DNA from: Bacillota bacterium
Lineage (GTDB): Bacteria; Bacillota; Clostridia; Lachnospirales; Lachnospiraceae
NCBI GenBank assembly: GCA_023409835.1
Contig: JAEYQV010000047.1
Location: 1 to 11,223, forward strand
DNA length: 11,223 nt
Direction: 5' to 3'
Below are positions 1 to 5,687 of the stretch, in pieces. The notes beneath the pieces were generated by a model. The model saw only the letters and a list, made by a program, of their open reading frames with translations, was not told the DNA's origin and made no database searches. The translations under genes and the position numbers were made by a program. The number at the start of each line of letters is the position of its first letter. Position 1 is the stretch's first letter.

Positions 1-70
1 CAGTTTGCAGAACAGCTGACGGGAAGCATGGGTTCCTCTTGTTTCAATTACAGTTATGTAGCAGTCCTTA

Positions 71-571
71 TTAACATAATCCCGCCTTATTGCTTCTTCT
101 TTCCATCAGAACGGTATTCTGCCATATACCGTTACTATCCTTCCCTATCCGTTCACGGCAGCCAACCAATCGAAAGCCCACCTTCTCATGCAGCGCAATA
201 CTGGCACGATTTATCTCGAAGATGCCCGACTGCAGAGTCCAGTAGCCCTGCTTCTCCGATTCCTCCACCAGAGTCTGCAGCAGCCTTTCTCCGACCTTCC
301 TGCCCCGGTATTCCGTCTTAATATAGATGCTTACTTCTGCGACACCGGTATAGACCTTTCGGCTGCTGTAGGGCTGTAATGAAGCCCATCCGATTACCTT
401 CCCCTCTGCTTCTGCAACCAGCCTGCAATTCGGTATATGGGCAGCATCCCAGGCTTCATAGGAGGGGACTTCCGTATGGAAGGTTGAGGTCTTAAGCTCA
501 ATCCCTTCTCGAAAGATCGCAGCAACACTTTCCCAGTCACTGCTCTTCATTGCCCTGATTGTAAGCTCCAT
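71..571 (-). CDS. GNAT N-acetyltransferase, phosphinothricin/methionine sulfoximine type
   Basis: This 166-residue protein is a single GNAT domain that transfers acetyl from acetyl-CoA to the amino group of a small substrate in the cytoplasm. It closely follows the PAT/Bar/MddA pattern. An N-terminal substrate loop carries TSTFHTEVPSYEAWD (about 28-42), then come GWASLQPYSSR (61-71) and GVAEVSIYI (76-84). The acetyl-CoA pyrophosphate loop RGRKVG is at 89-94, WTLQSGIFEINRASIALH at 111-128, and VGFRLVG with the terminal VLMERRS at 131-160. Length is normal for the family. The start is set by an AAGGGGG ribosome binding site 8 nt upstream of the ATG. It stands alone with its own promoter at 603-631. 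Homologues acetylate phosphinothricin, methionine sulfoximine or methionine sulfone. The true substrate here cannot be read from sequence, so no gene symbol is given. Family assignment is firm, substrate is not. Confidence 0.93.
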   Translation of the reverse strand: MELTIRAMKSSDWESVAAIFREGIELKTSTFHTEVPSYEAWDAAHIPNCRLVAEAEGKVIGWASLQPYSSRKVYTGVAEVSIYIKTEYRGRKVGERLLQTLVEESEKQGYWTLQSGIFEINRASIALHEKVGFRLVGCRERIGKDSNGIWQNTVLMERRSNKAGLC

Positions 572-602
572 TTACTTGTCCCCCTTTGGAAATATTTAAG
601 CA

Positions 603-631
603 ATATTAATCCTTTCTTCCGGCTATGTCAA
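603..631 (-). promoter_or_regulatory. Vegetative-type promoter of the GNAT gene
   Basis: On the minus strand a perfect -35 TTGACA (631-626) is followed after 17 nt by TAATAT (608-603), a four-of-six match to the -10 consensus. The predicted start of transcription near 596 leaves a leader of about 25 nt carrying the AAGGGGG ribosome binding site. Confidence 0.6.
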
Positions 632-770
632 GTATTTATTATCCCATGAATAAGACTAGCCGCTGAATGCGCCTTCGTCTTACGGTCTGTGGTTATTTCG
701 ACACATTATTACACAAATTTTCATGTTTTGAATATTATAACTATATAAGGAAGAGAAAGGAGCTCATATT

Positions 771-851
771 ATGTGCTGTAGCCGTAGAAGAAGTTGTGGT
801 TGCAATCGAAGTAATCGAAGGAGAAGATCCTGCTTTTGTAGAATCTGCTAA
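771..851 (+). CDS. 26-residue Cys/Arg-rich peptide, unrecognised
   Basis: A short gene with a textbook ribosome binding site: AAAGGAG at 756-762, 8 nt from the ATG. The product begins MCCSRRRSCGCN and ends SCFCRIC. Of 26 residues, 7 are Cys (2, 3, 9, 11, 21, 23, 26) and 9 are Arg (5-7, 13, 16-19, 24). The Cys are grouped as CC, CGC, CFC and a final C around a basic centre RRRR (16-19). There is no signal peptide or hydrophobic segment. Such a composition could bind a metal or nucleic acid, or form disulfides, but I do not recognise a family and assign no function. A bidirectional hairpin terminator follows at 903-946, consistent with a discrete transcript. A weak -10-like TATAAC lies at 736-741 without a convincing -35. 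The longer reading frame overlapping it in another register lacks a ribosome binding site. It could be a short regulatory or leader peptide rather than a stable protein. Confidence 0.6.
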   Translation: MCCSRRRSCGCNRSNRRRRSCFCRIC

Positions 852-902
852 ATGACGTTCCTGATAAACCGGATTGTCTGCCTGCGGCAGCCAACCGCTT
901 AT

Positions 903-946
903 AAAAAAGGTACTATCCTATGTTCCAATATAAGATAGTACCTTTT
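903..946. terminator. Bidirectional hairpin terminator
   Basis: A 13-bp perfect stem pairs 905-917 with 934-946 (AAAAGGTACTATC with its complement) around a 16-nt loop. T-rich flanks occur on both strands: TTTT on the plus side and TTTTTT on the minus side. It would end the 771-851 transcript. On the other strand it would stop anything passing the tRNA terminator. Confidence 0.7.
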
Positions 947-1076
947 ATAATGTACTGATATAAGATTTTACTCCGCTCGATCCTATAACCCTTCGCGCTC
1001 TTCGATTATCGGCTACCGTACTCTAACACCCTATCATTGAAGGGAGGATCACTTCAATAACAGCGCGAACCGGCAA

Positions 1077-1103
1077 GTGTGGTCCGGCTTCGCTGGACCA
1101 CAC
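1077..1103. repeat. GC-rich inverted repeat beyond the tRNA terminator
   Basis: GTGTGGTCC (1077-1085) pairs perfectly with GGACCACAC (1095-1103), and three further pairs extend the stem to about 12 bp with a 3-nt loop. There is no U-run on either side, so it is not a typical intrinsic terminator. It lies just past the T-run of the tRNA terminator and might act as a backup pause or an RNA 3'-end protector. Confidence 0.5.
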
Positions 1104-1106
1104 CGC

Positions 1107-1138
1107 AAAAAAAAGACCCTTGAATCATCAAGAGTCTT
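1107..1138 (-). terminator. Intrinsic terminator of the tRNA-Pro gene
   Basis: Reading the minus strand just after the tRNA, AAGACTCTTGA (1138-1128) pairs with TCAAGGGTCTT (1123-1113). This gives an 11-bp stem with one G-T pair around a 4-nt loop, followed directly by a run of T residues (1112-1107). Confidence 0.85.
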
Positions 1139-1142
1139 ACAG

Positions 1143-1216
1143 TCGAGGCGACGGGACTCGAACCCACGGCCTCTGCGTCCCGAACGCAGCGCTCTACCAA
1201 ACTGAGCCACGCCTCG
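1143..1216 (-). tRNA. tRNA-Pro, anticodon CGG
   Basis: The minus strand folds into a complete cloverleaf. The acceptor stem CGAGGCG pairs with CGCCTCG, followed by discriminator A at 1143. The D arm is GCTC/GAGC. The anticodon stem CTGCG/CGCAG closes the loop TTCGGGA, giving anticodon CGG, which reads proline CCG codons. The T arm carries TTCGAGT. The five-base variable loop is normal. The 3' CCA is not encoded: the bases after the discriminator are CTGT, so CCA must be added by the nucleotidyltransferase. It is a single gene with its own promoter (1265-1293) and terminator (1107-1138), separate from the neighbouring degV-type gene. Confidence 0.96.
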
Positions 1217-1232
1217 AACTAATCTGGGCTTC

Positions 1233-1246
1233 GTATCGATCGATAC
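1233..1246. repeat. 14-bp perfect palindrome in the tRNA leader
   Basis: GTATCGATCGATAC is a perfect palindrome lying between the tRNA promoter and the mature 5' end of the tRNA, so it would be in the trimmed precursor leader. It could be a protein-binding site, a fold in the precursor, or chance. Confidence 0.4.
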
Positions 1247-1264
1247 ATAAGCACCGCATTAGTT

Positions 1265-1293
1265 ATTATCTATCAAAAGTGCCAAAAAGTCAA
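1265..1293 (-). promoter_or_regulatory. Strong promoter of the tRNA-Pro gene
   Basis: On the minus strand TTGACT (1293-1288) and GATAAT (1270-1265) are separated by 17 nt. Each matches consensus in five of six positions. Transcription would start near 1258, giving a leader of about 40 nt before the tRNA. Confidence 0.75.
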
Positions 1294-1310
1294 CTGCAAA
1301 TTTAATTAAA

Positions 1311-1364
1311 ATTTGAAATTTTTAAGCCGTTTCCACTATGTGGCAAACCCTGTCAGTAAACGGC
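1311..1364 (-). terminator. Probable terminator of the DegV gene
   Basis: Eight bases past the stop codon on the minus strand, GCCGTTT (1364-1358) pairs with AAACGGC (1332-1326). A smaller internal hairpin, CCAC/GTGG, lies within the loop. The sequence after the stem is T-rich but interrupted (TTAAAAATTT). The loop is large, so confidence is moderate. Confidence 0.5.
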
Positions 1365-1372
1365 CAATTTTA

Positions 1373-2209
1373 TCAATATGCGGTAATGATTCCGCCTTCA
1401 TTGGCATACAGGGAGCTTACCCCTGCCGTGTTAACGATGAAGCAATCCTTAAAAGGTATTCTCTTAAGAATCTCCTCCTTAACAAACATCGCTCTTTCAT
1501 AATTGTTACAGTGCGCGATTCCAAGTATCCTCTCCTGAGGCTTGATTACATCATGCTCAATGGCCTTTGCCATGGTAATCAGTGCCTTAACTATGCCTCT
1601 GGCCTGATCCAGCTTACAGATCGTGCCCTCCGGTGTCGCACCCATCACAGGCTTAATGTTAAGGGCACTACAGATAATCGCCTGCAGATTAGTTAATCTT
1701 CCATTCTTTCTTAGAGTCTCCAGGGATTCTAGAACAAACTTAGTCTTGAGATTATCGCGGAAGGTACGGACTGCACTTACGATATTATCAAAAGCATGGC
1801 CCTTCTCCACCAGCTCTTGAATTTTCATAGCGATCAGAGTCTGTCCGACGGAAGCGGAACGGGAATCGATGATTTCGATTTTCTTGTCAGGATGCTCCTC
1901 CAGATACAATTTCTTAGCCAGCTCCGCACTGTTATAGGATCCACTTAAGCTGGATGAGAGTGTGATTACATAGATATCATCACCATATTCAAATTCCCTC
2001 ATATAATCCTCCGGTGACGGGCAGGCTGATTTCGGACTATTCGGACTCTCCTTCACTCTTCTTAAGAAATCCGCCTGATCAAAGCTGCCGTCATCCACAA
2101 TATGGAAATCCTCCACAATAAGGGTCAGCGGCACTAATTTAAAGTGTTCATTCTTCTTCAGCTGCTCCGGTAAATCGGTACAGCTATCTCCGATAATACG
2201 ATATGACAT
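1373..2209 (-). CDS. DegV family fatty-acid-binding protein
   Basis: This 278-residue cytoplasmic protein has the full length and layout of the DegV/FakB family. Members bind a single fatty acid and, where characterised, present it to a fatty acid kinase for entry into phospholipid synthesis. Visible family marks are IIGDSCTDLP (5-14), the SACPSPEDY region (61-69), ITLSSSLSGSYNSA (82-95), DSRSASVGQ (115-123), LRKNGRL (166-172) and ALNIKPVM (182-189). The C-terminal lid ends NEGGIITAY. I prefer the second of two nearby ATGs as start: GGAGG abuts the first ATG (2215), which is unusable, but lies 6 nt from the one at 2209. It appears monocistronic, with a terminator-like hairpin downstream. No kinase gene is in the window, so its fatty acid and partner are unknown. 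A degV symbol would be by family only. Confidence 0.92.
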   Translation of the reverse strand: MSYRIIGDSCTDLPEQLKKNEHFKLVPLTLIVEDFHIVDDGSFDQADFLRRVKESPNSPKSACPSPEDYMREFEYGDDIYVITLSSSLSGSYNSAELAKKLYLEEHPDKKIEIIDSRSASVGQTLIAMKIQELVEKGHAFDNIVSAVRTFRDNLKTKFVLESLETLRKNGRLTNLQAIICSALNIKPVMGATPEGTICKLDQARGIVKALITMAKAIEHDVIKPQERILGIAHCNNYERAMFVKEEILKRIPFKDCFIVNTAGVSSLYANEGGIITAY

Positions 2210-2215
2210 CTTCAT

Positions 2216-2560
2216 CCTCCATAAGCTTTCGTATAGGTGCGTACAACAATATCACAATTTCCTATATTTGTATATCAACCATTTCTTGTGGTTTAATTAC
2301 TATGTAATATAGTTTCAATTACTATATAATAACATATACATAAAAATATGCAATAAGTTTATGAATATTTAATACTTTATTGTCATTGTGTATTCCATTA
2401 TGTACGTATGTAGTCAATATCCCCCATCTATATTATGCCTATCTAAACACTTTTTATATGCAAACGAAGGATACTTATATATATATGATTTCTTATACTT
2501 TTAATAAGCCTTGCTTAATTTACTTCCATCCGGTTATTCCCCGGACCTTGTCATGAACTA
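2216..2560. other. AT-rich intergenic region with a 22-bp-spaced direct repeat
   Basis: This stretch has no reading frame with a ribosome binding site. It is very AT-rich. The 9-mer AATTACTAT occurs twice, at 2295-2303 and 2317-2325, so the copies are two helical turns apart. The first copy lies within the small palindrome ATTAC-TAT-GTAAT (2296-2308). This could be an operator for the DegV gene, whose promoter must lie nearby, but I could not pick a convincing -35/-10 pair. Confidence 0.3.
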
Positions 2561-2604
2561 AAACATCCCGGCAGGCTGTTATTCGGCAGCCCAACGGGAT
2601 GTTT
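2561..2604 (-). terminator. Hairpin terminator downstream of htpG
   Basis: AAACATCCCG (2561-2570) pairs perfectly with CGGGATGTTT (2595-2604), and an inner GGCTG/CAGCC stem (2574-2578 with 2587-2591) stacks above it. On the minus strand the stem ends in GTTTT shortly after the htpG stop codon. The U-run is short but the stem is strong. Confidence 0.7.
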
Positions 2605-2631
2605 CAATGAATGTATTATTTTCGTGATGCT

Positions 2632-4776
2632 CTATTTTGCCAGAAGCATCATGATCTCATTACTTCTCTGGATAAACTTTGTCATTGCCTCCGGTTCAAG
2701 GGGTTTGTGACTCAGTAGAGCCAGATCATAGAGCTGCTCACAGATCATCGGTGTGTTCTCCGACTGTTCATTGGTGAGAATATATTGAACCAACTTATGA
2801 TTCGCATTGAGTACCAGTGCTTCGCCACCTTCACCGAACATTCCGGCATCCATACCTGACATATTGTACATCCGCATCATATCCTGCATCCTGCGGCTTT
2901 CCTCAGATAGGGTGATAACAGAGGATACCTTGTCATTCTTCAGCTTCTCTACCTTAACCTCCAGCTTCTCCTTGCCAAGTACCTGGCGGAACAGCTTTGT
3001 CATAGCCTCAGTGTTGTTCTTTAATACCTTCTTATCCTTCTTCTTGGTCTCTTCACGGAAGTTGTCTGTAATATCCGCATCGATACGCTGGAACCGGATC
3101 TTCTGATCCTTGTATTCCAGACGAGTAATGAACGGCTGGTCGATGTTATGGGTCATGATAAATGCATCCAGTCCGGCATCCTTAAACATATTGATATACT
3201 GGCTCTGCTGCTTCTCGTCGGTAACATAATAGATAACGGTCTTATCCTCTTCCTTAACCTCGTCCTCTTCGTCCTCCTCATGAGAATGATCATGTCCGCA
3301 TTCACATGGTTCATCATGCTCATGGTCATGTCCGCAGTCACACTTCTCCTCCTTATCGTGAGCTGCTTCTGCTTTATCTTCCGCTTCCTTACCTTCCTGC
3401 TCCGGGGCTGCTTCCTTCCCGCTGTCCTCTGTTGCCTGCTCAGCCTTATTTCCCTTCGCTGCAGCAACATAGTCCTGAATACTGATATATTTACCCTGAA
3501 GGTTCTTAAAGATCAGGGAATCCTGAATCTTCTCTGCGAATTTCTCATCCTTTAAGCAGCCGAACTTGATGAACGGACTGATGTCATCCCAGAACTTCTC
3601 ATAGCTTTCCCGCTCCACCTTATACATGCCGGTCAGCTTATCGGCAACCTTCTTCGTAATGTAATCCGATATCTTCTTCACGAAGCCGTCATTCTGAAGT
3701 GCGCTTCTGGATACGTTAAGCGGAAGGTCAGGGCAGTCGATTACGCCCTTTAGCAGCATCAGAAATTCCGGAATTACCTCCTTGATATTATCTGCAATAA
3801 ATACCTGGTTACTGAACAGCTTGATGACACCTTCCAAGGAATCGTATTCCGTATTGATCTTCGGGAAATACAGGATACCCTTTAGGTTGAACGGATAATC
3901 CATGTTCAGATGAATCCAGAACAGAGGCTCCTTATAATCATGAAAAACATCACGATAGAAGCTCTTATATTCCTCCTCGGTGCAATCATTCGGATGCTTT
4001 GCCCAGAGAGGGTTAGGGTTATTGATCGGCTGTGGTTTCTTCTCCTTCGCTTCTTTGTCATCCGATGTGGGAGATGCCGTACCCGACTCATCCACAGTGG
4101 CATCGATAACCTCCTCTTCCTCTGCTTTCGTAGCCTCTTCCGGTTTAGTTGCGTTAATAAAGTATATCTCTACCGGCATAAAGGAGCAATATTTCTGCAG
4201 AATCTCCTTCACGCGGTACTCATTGGAGAACTCATAGCTTTCCTCATTCAGGTACAGTGTAATCTCCGTACCCCGTTGTGTTCTGGTTCCCTCTTCCATC
4301 TCAAATTCAGTTCCGCCTTCAGATTCCCAGTGTACAGGCTTAGCGTCCGGCTGCCAGGACAGGGTCTCAATGGTTACCTTATCCGCAACCATGAAGGCAG
4401 AGTAAAAGCCAAGACCGAAGTGACCGATGATCTGATCTTCATTGGTCTTATCCTTGTATTTTTCCAGGAATTTCTGGGCACCGGAAAAAGCGATCTGGTT
4501 AATGAATTCATCCACTTCCTCCTCCGTCATTCCGATACCGTTATCTGTGAATCGGATGGTCTTCTCCTCCGGGTTCACGGTAACCATCAGCTGATAGTGG
4601 TTATCCTCGGGAAGACTGGCTTCTCCCATAATCTCCAGCTTCTTCATCTTAGTGATGGCATCGCTGCCGTTGGAGATCAGCTCCCGGACAAAGATATCAT
4701 GGTCTGAATATAACCATTTCTTAATAATTGGGAAGATGTTCTCCGAATGAATGGATAAATTGCCTCTTCTGCTCAT
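2632..4776 (-). CDS. htpG: Molecular chaperone HtpG (bacterial Hsp90)
   Basis: ATP-dependent homodimeric cytoplasmic chaperone of 714 residues, longer than the usual ~620-630 because of two insertions. The GHKL ATPase domain carries ELISNGSDA (E32, N36, D39), DNGIGM (78-83) and the glycine-rich lid GHFGLGF (118-124). A charged linker (about 209-250) precedes the middle domain, which has the ATPase arginine in NVSRSALQ (R357). A second insertion (about 442-511) is acidic and contains two CxCGHDHxH motifs (479-499). The C-terminal dimerisation domain runs to EIMMLLAK. The start is MSRRGNLSIHSENIF at 4776, which matches the family N-terminus. The open frame extends to 4959, but its first ATG lies inside the promoter and cannot be in the mRNA. 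Regulation is probably by HrcA: a perfect CIRCE lies at 4974-5000. The leader is about 155 nt and has an unusual Shine-Dalgarno/hairpin arrangement described separately. Confidence 0.97.
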   Translation of the reverse strand: MSRRGNLSIHSENIFPIIKKWLYSDHDIFVRELISNGSDAITKMKKLEIMGEASLPEDNHYQLMVTVNPEEKTIRFTDNGIGMTEEEVDEFINQIAFSGAQKFLEKYKDKTNEDQIIGHFGLGFYSAFMVADKVTIETLSWQPDAKPVHWESEGGTEFEMEEGTRTQRGTEITLYLNEESYEFSNEYRVKEILQKYCSFMPVEIYFINATKPEEATKAEEEEVIDATVDESGTASPTSDDKEAKEKKPQPINNPNPLWAKHPNDCTEEEYKSFYRDVFHDYKEPLFWIHLNMDYPFNLKGILYFPKINTEYDSLEGVIKLFSNQVFIADNIKEVIPEFLMLLKGVIDCPDLPLNVSRSALQNDGFVKKISDYITKKVADKLTGMYKVERESYEKFWDDISPFIKFGCLKDEKFAEKIQDSLIFKNLQGKYISIQDYVAAAKGNKAEQATEDSGKEAAPEQEGKEAEDKAEAAHDKEEKCDCGHDHEHDEPCECGHDHSHEEDEEDEVKEEDKTVIYYVTDEKQQSQYINMFKDAGLDAFIMTHNIDQPFITRLEYKDQKIRFQRIDADITDNFREETKKKDKKVLKNNTEAMTKLFRQVLGKEKLEVKVEKLKNDKVSSVITLSEESRRMQDMMRMYNMSGMDAGMFGEGGEALVLNANHKLVQYILTNEQSENTPMICEQLYDLALLSHKPLEPEAMTKFIQRSNEIMMLLAK
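3280..3342 (-). other. Cys/His-rich metal-binding-like segment inside HtpG
   Basis: This segment encodes residues 479-499 of HtpG, two near-identical tandem motifs: CDCGHDHEH and CECGHDHSH, linked by DEP. It lies within a ~70-residue acidic, low-complexity insertion (about 442-511) rich in Glu, Asp, Ala and Lys. Four Cys and six His in 21 residues, flanked by EEDEEDE, resemble metal-sequestering segments of metallochaperones. The repeat probably arose by tandem duplication of about 12 codons. Metal binding is inference, not shown. Confidence 0.75.
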
Positions 4777-4824
4777 ACTTGTCTTTATTAAGGGTCTTTT
4801 CTTCCCCTTAATAAATACCTCCTT
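4777..4824 (-). promoter_or_regulatory. htpG translation initiation region: Shine-Dalgarno, 11-bp hairpin, AUG
   Basis: A perfect AAGGAGG (4824-4818) is 41 nt upstream of the htpG ATG, too far for normal initiation, and nothing closer resembles a ribosome binding site. Between them, TTTATTAAGGG (4815-4805) pairs perfectly with CCCTTAATAAA (4794-4784) around a 10-nt purine loop. If this hairpin forms, only UA and GACAAGU (9 nt) remain between AAGGAGG and AUG, a normal spacing. An alternative is initiation at an in-frame AUU 5 nt after the AAGGAGG, which would add 12 residues to the protein. Confidence 0.65.
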
Positions 4825-4937
4825 TCCAGATGTTTGTATATTAATTTTATGATTAACAAAAACGCCCGCTCTGCAGGCAGCAGCTGCAGGCTTAGATAAA
4901 CTGAAGTCGGCAGATTGTAAAACCCGCCTTATTTGTA

Positions 4938-4966
4938 ATAATAATACTGAAAAATACAAATGTCAA
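4938..4966 (-). promoter_or_regulatory. Strong promoter of htpG
   Basis: On the minus strand a perfect TTGACA (4966-4961) is followed after exactly 17 nt by TATTAT (4943-4938), five of six to the -10 consensus. Transcription should start near 4931. That leaves a leader of about 155 nt and excludes the upstream ATG at 4959. Confidence 0.85.
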
Positions 4967-4973
4967 TAACAAA

Positions 4974-5000
4974 TTAGCACTCTTTATGAAAGAGTGCTAA
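4974..5000. promoter_or_regulatory. CIRCE operator (HrcA binding site)
   Basis: TTAGCACTC-N9-GAGTGCTAA is an exact match to the CIRCE consensus, the inverted repeat bound by the heat-shock repressor HrcA. It ends 7 nt upstream of the htpG -35 box, so its centre is about 56 nt before the predicted transcription start. It lies downstream of the stop codon of the 5033-5530 gene, and htpG is its only plausible target here. Confidence 0.95.
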
Positions 5001-5032
5001 CAGTAAGTGTAATCTCGTTTATTGAGAGTTAA

Positions 5033-5530
5033 TTAATCCTCCTCGTAAGCCATCCCCTGTTCCTTCAGGAAATCTCTTGCCATCGCATCCCACTCCTGTT
5101 CCAGGGTCTTATCAAGGGTAAAGGTCCTGATTGCGGTTCCGGTGATGATATGGAGCTCCCCCTTCTCAAACCGGATATTGAGGTACAGCCCTCCGACATC
5201 CTCGGGGCTTAGCTTCCCCTTAAGGCCATCGATCAGCGCTTCGGCCTGATCCGACGGTAACTGAAGTACGAGCTTCATGGCCAACGGAGTCTTGTTTCCC
5301 TTAATCATGGATAAAGCAATGCTTCTTACCTCGCTCCAATCAATGCTCCTGCTTCCGCCGCGCTCCTCCAGCTCCTCCTTCGTGAAAAAGGCTTCATTGA
5401 ATTGCCCGGATATACGGAAGGTGGTAAAGGTCTGGATCTCCAGCTCCTTAAGGTAAAAAGAATCAAACACCGTATTGGTAAGAAGCTTCGCCATAAAGGG
5501 CTTCACTTCAAGGATATGGAATGAAAGCAT
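5033..5530 (-). CDS. Conserved clostridial protein, DUF5721-like
   Basis: A 165-residue soluble protein with no signal peptide or membrane segment. It resembles the DUF5721 family of Clostridia, recalled from its N-terminal pattern (LEVKPFMAKLLTNTVFDSFYLKELEIQTFTTFRISG, given here as positions 8-43 by key parts: VKPFMAKLL, FDSF, TTFRISG). The central part is WSEVRSIALSMIKGNKTPLAMK, followed by LYLNIRFEKGELHIITGTA and a terminal EEWDAM-like acidic helix. Function is not known to me. The ATG at 5530 has only a weak GGTGA ribosome binding site about 7 nt upstream. The stop lies 33 bp before the CIRCE of htpG, so the two genes are probably independently transcribed, though I see no clear terminator between them and read-through is possible. 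Confidence 0.75.
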   Translation of the reverse strand: MLSFHILEVKPFMAKLLTNTVFDSFYLKELEIQTFTTFRISGQFNEAFFTKEELEERGGSRSIDWSEVRSIALSMIKGNKTPLAMKLVLQLPSDQAEALIDGLKGKLSPEDVGGLYLNIRFEKGELHIITGTAIRTFTLDKTLEQEWDAMARDFLKEQGMAYEED

Positions 5531-5601
5531 GAGTATTCACCGGCCTGTCGTTTATTTTAAAAGTTAAATAATGTTAATTCTTATGGTGCAAATAAATTCC
5601 T

Positions 5602-5629
5602 AGTATATATTTTTCGGTATGAAGAACAA
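5602..5629 (-). promoter_or_regulatory. Candidate promoter of the DUF5721-like gene
   Basis: On the minus strand TTGTTC (5629-5624) and TATACT (5607-5602) are separated by 16 nt. The -10 is good, the -35 partial. It would give a leader of about 65 nt. Confidence 0.35.
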
Positions 5630-5655
5630 TAATATCAGAAGCATAGAGCTGCTAT

Positions 5656-5661
5656 TATAAT
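5656..5661 (+). promoter_or_regulatory. -10 element of the 59-residue gene
   Basis: A perfect TATAAT lies 27 nt upstream of the ATG at 5688. The sequence at the expected -35 position (TATCAG, 5633-5638) is poor, so it may need an activator. Confidence 0.4.
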
Positions 5662-5687
5662 ACTCTTAAAAAAGGAGGATTGTAAGC

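Noticed and set aside
1..70. Possible C-terminal end of a plus-strand gene entering from the left
   Set aside because: Two plus-strand frames are open at the edge, but neither shows a recognisable domain and one runs antisense through the acetyltransferase gene.
667..855. 62-residue plus-strand frame overlapping the Cys-rich peptide gene
   Set aside because: It has no ribosome binding site at its start. The strong AAAGGAG serves the ATG at 771 in a different frame.
3910..4707. Long plus-strand open frame opposite htpG
   Set aside because: It is antisense to strongly conserved htpG coding sequence, has no ribosome binding site, and its protein has no recognisable features beyond composition derived from the opposite strand.
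4777..4959. N-terminal extension of HtpG starting at the ATG at 4959
   Set aside because: That ATG lies between the -35 and -10 of the htpG promoter and would be upstream of the transcription start. The extra residues do not resemble HtpG, and family N-termini match the 4776 start.
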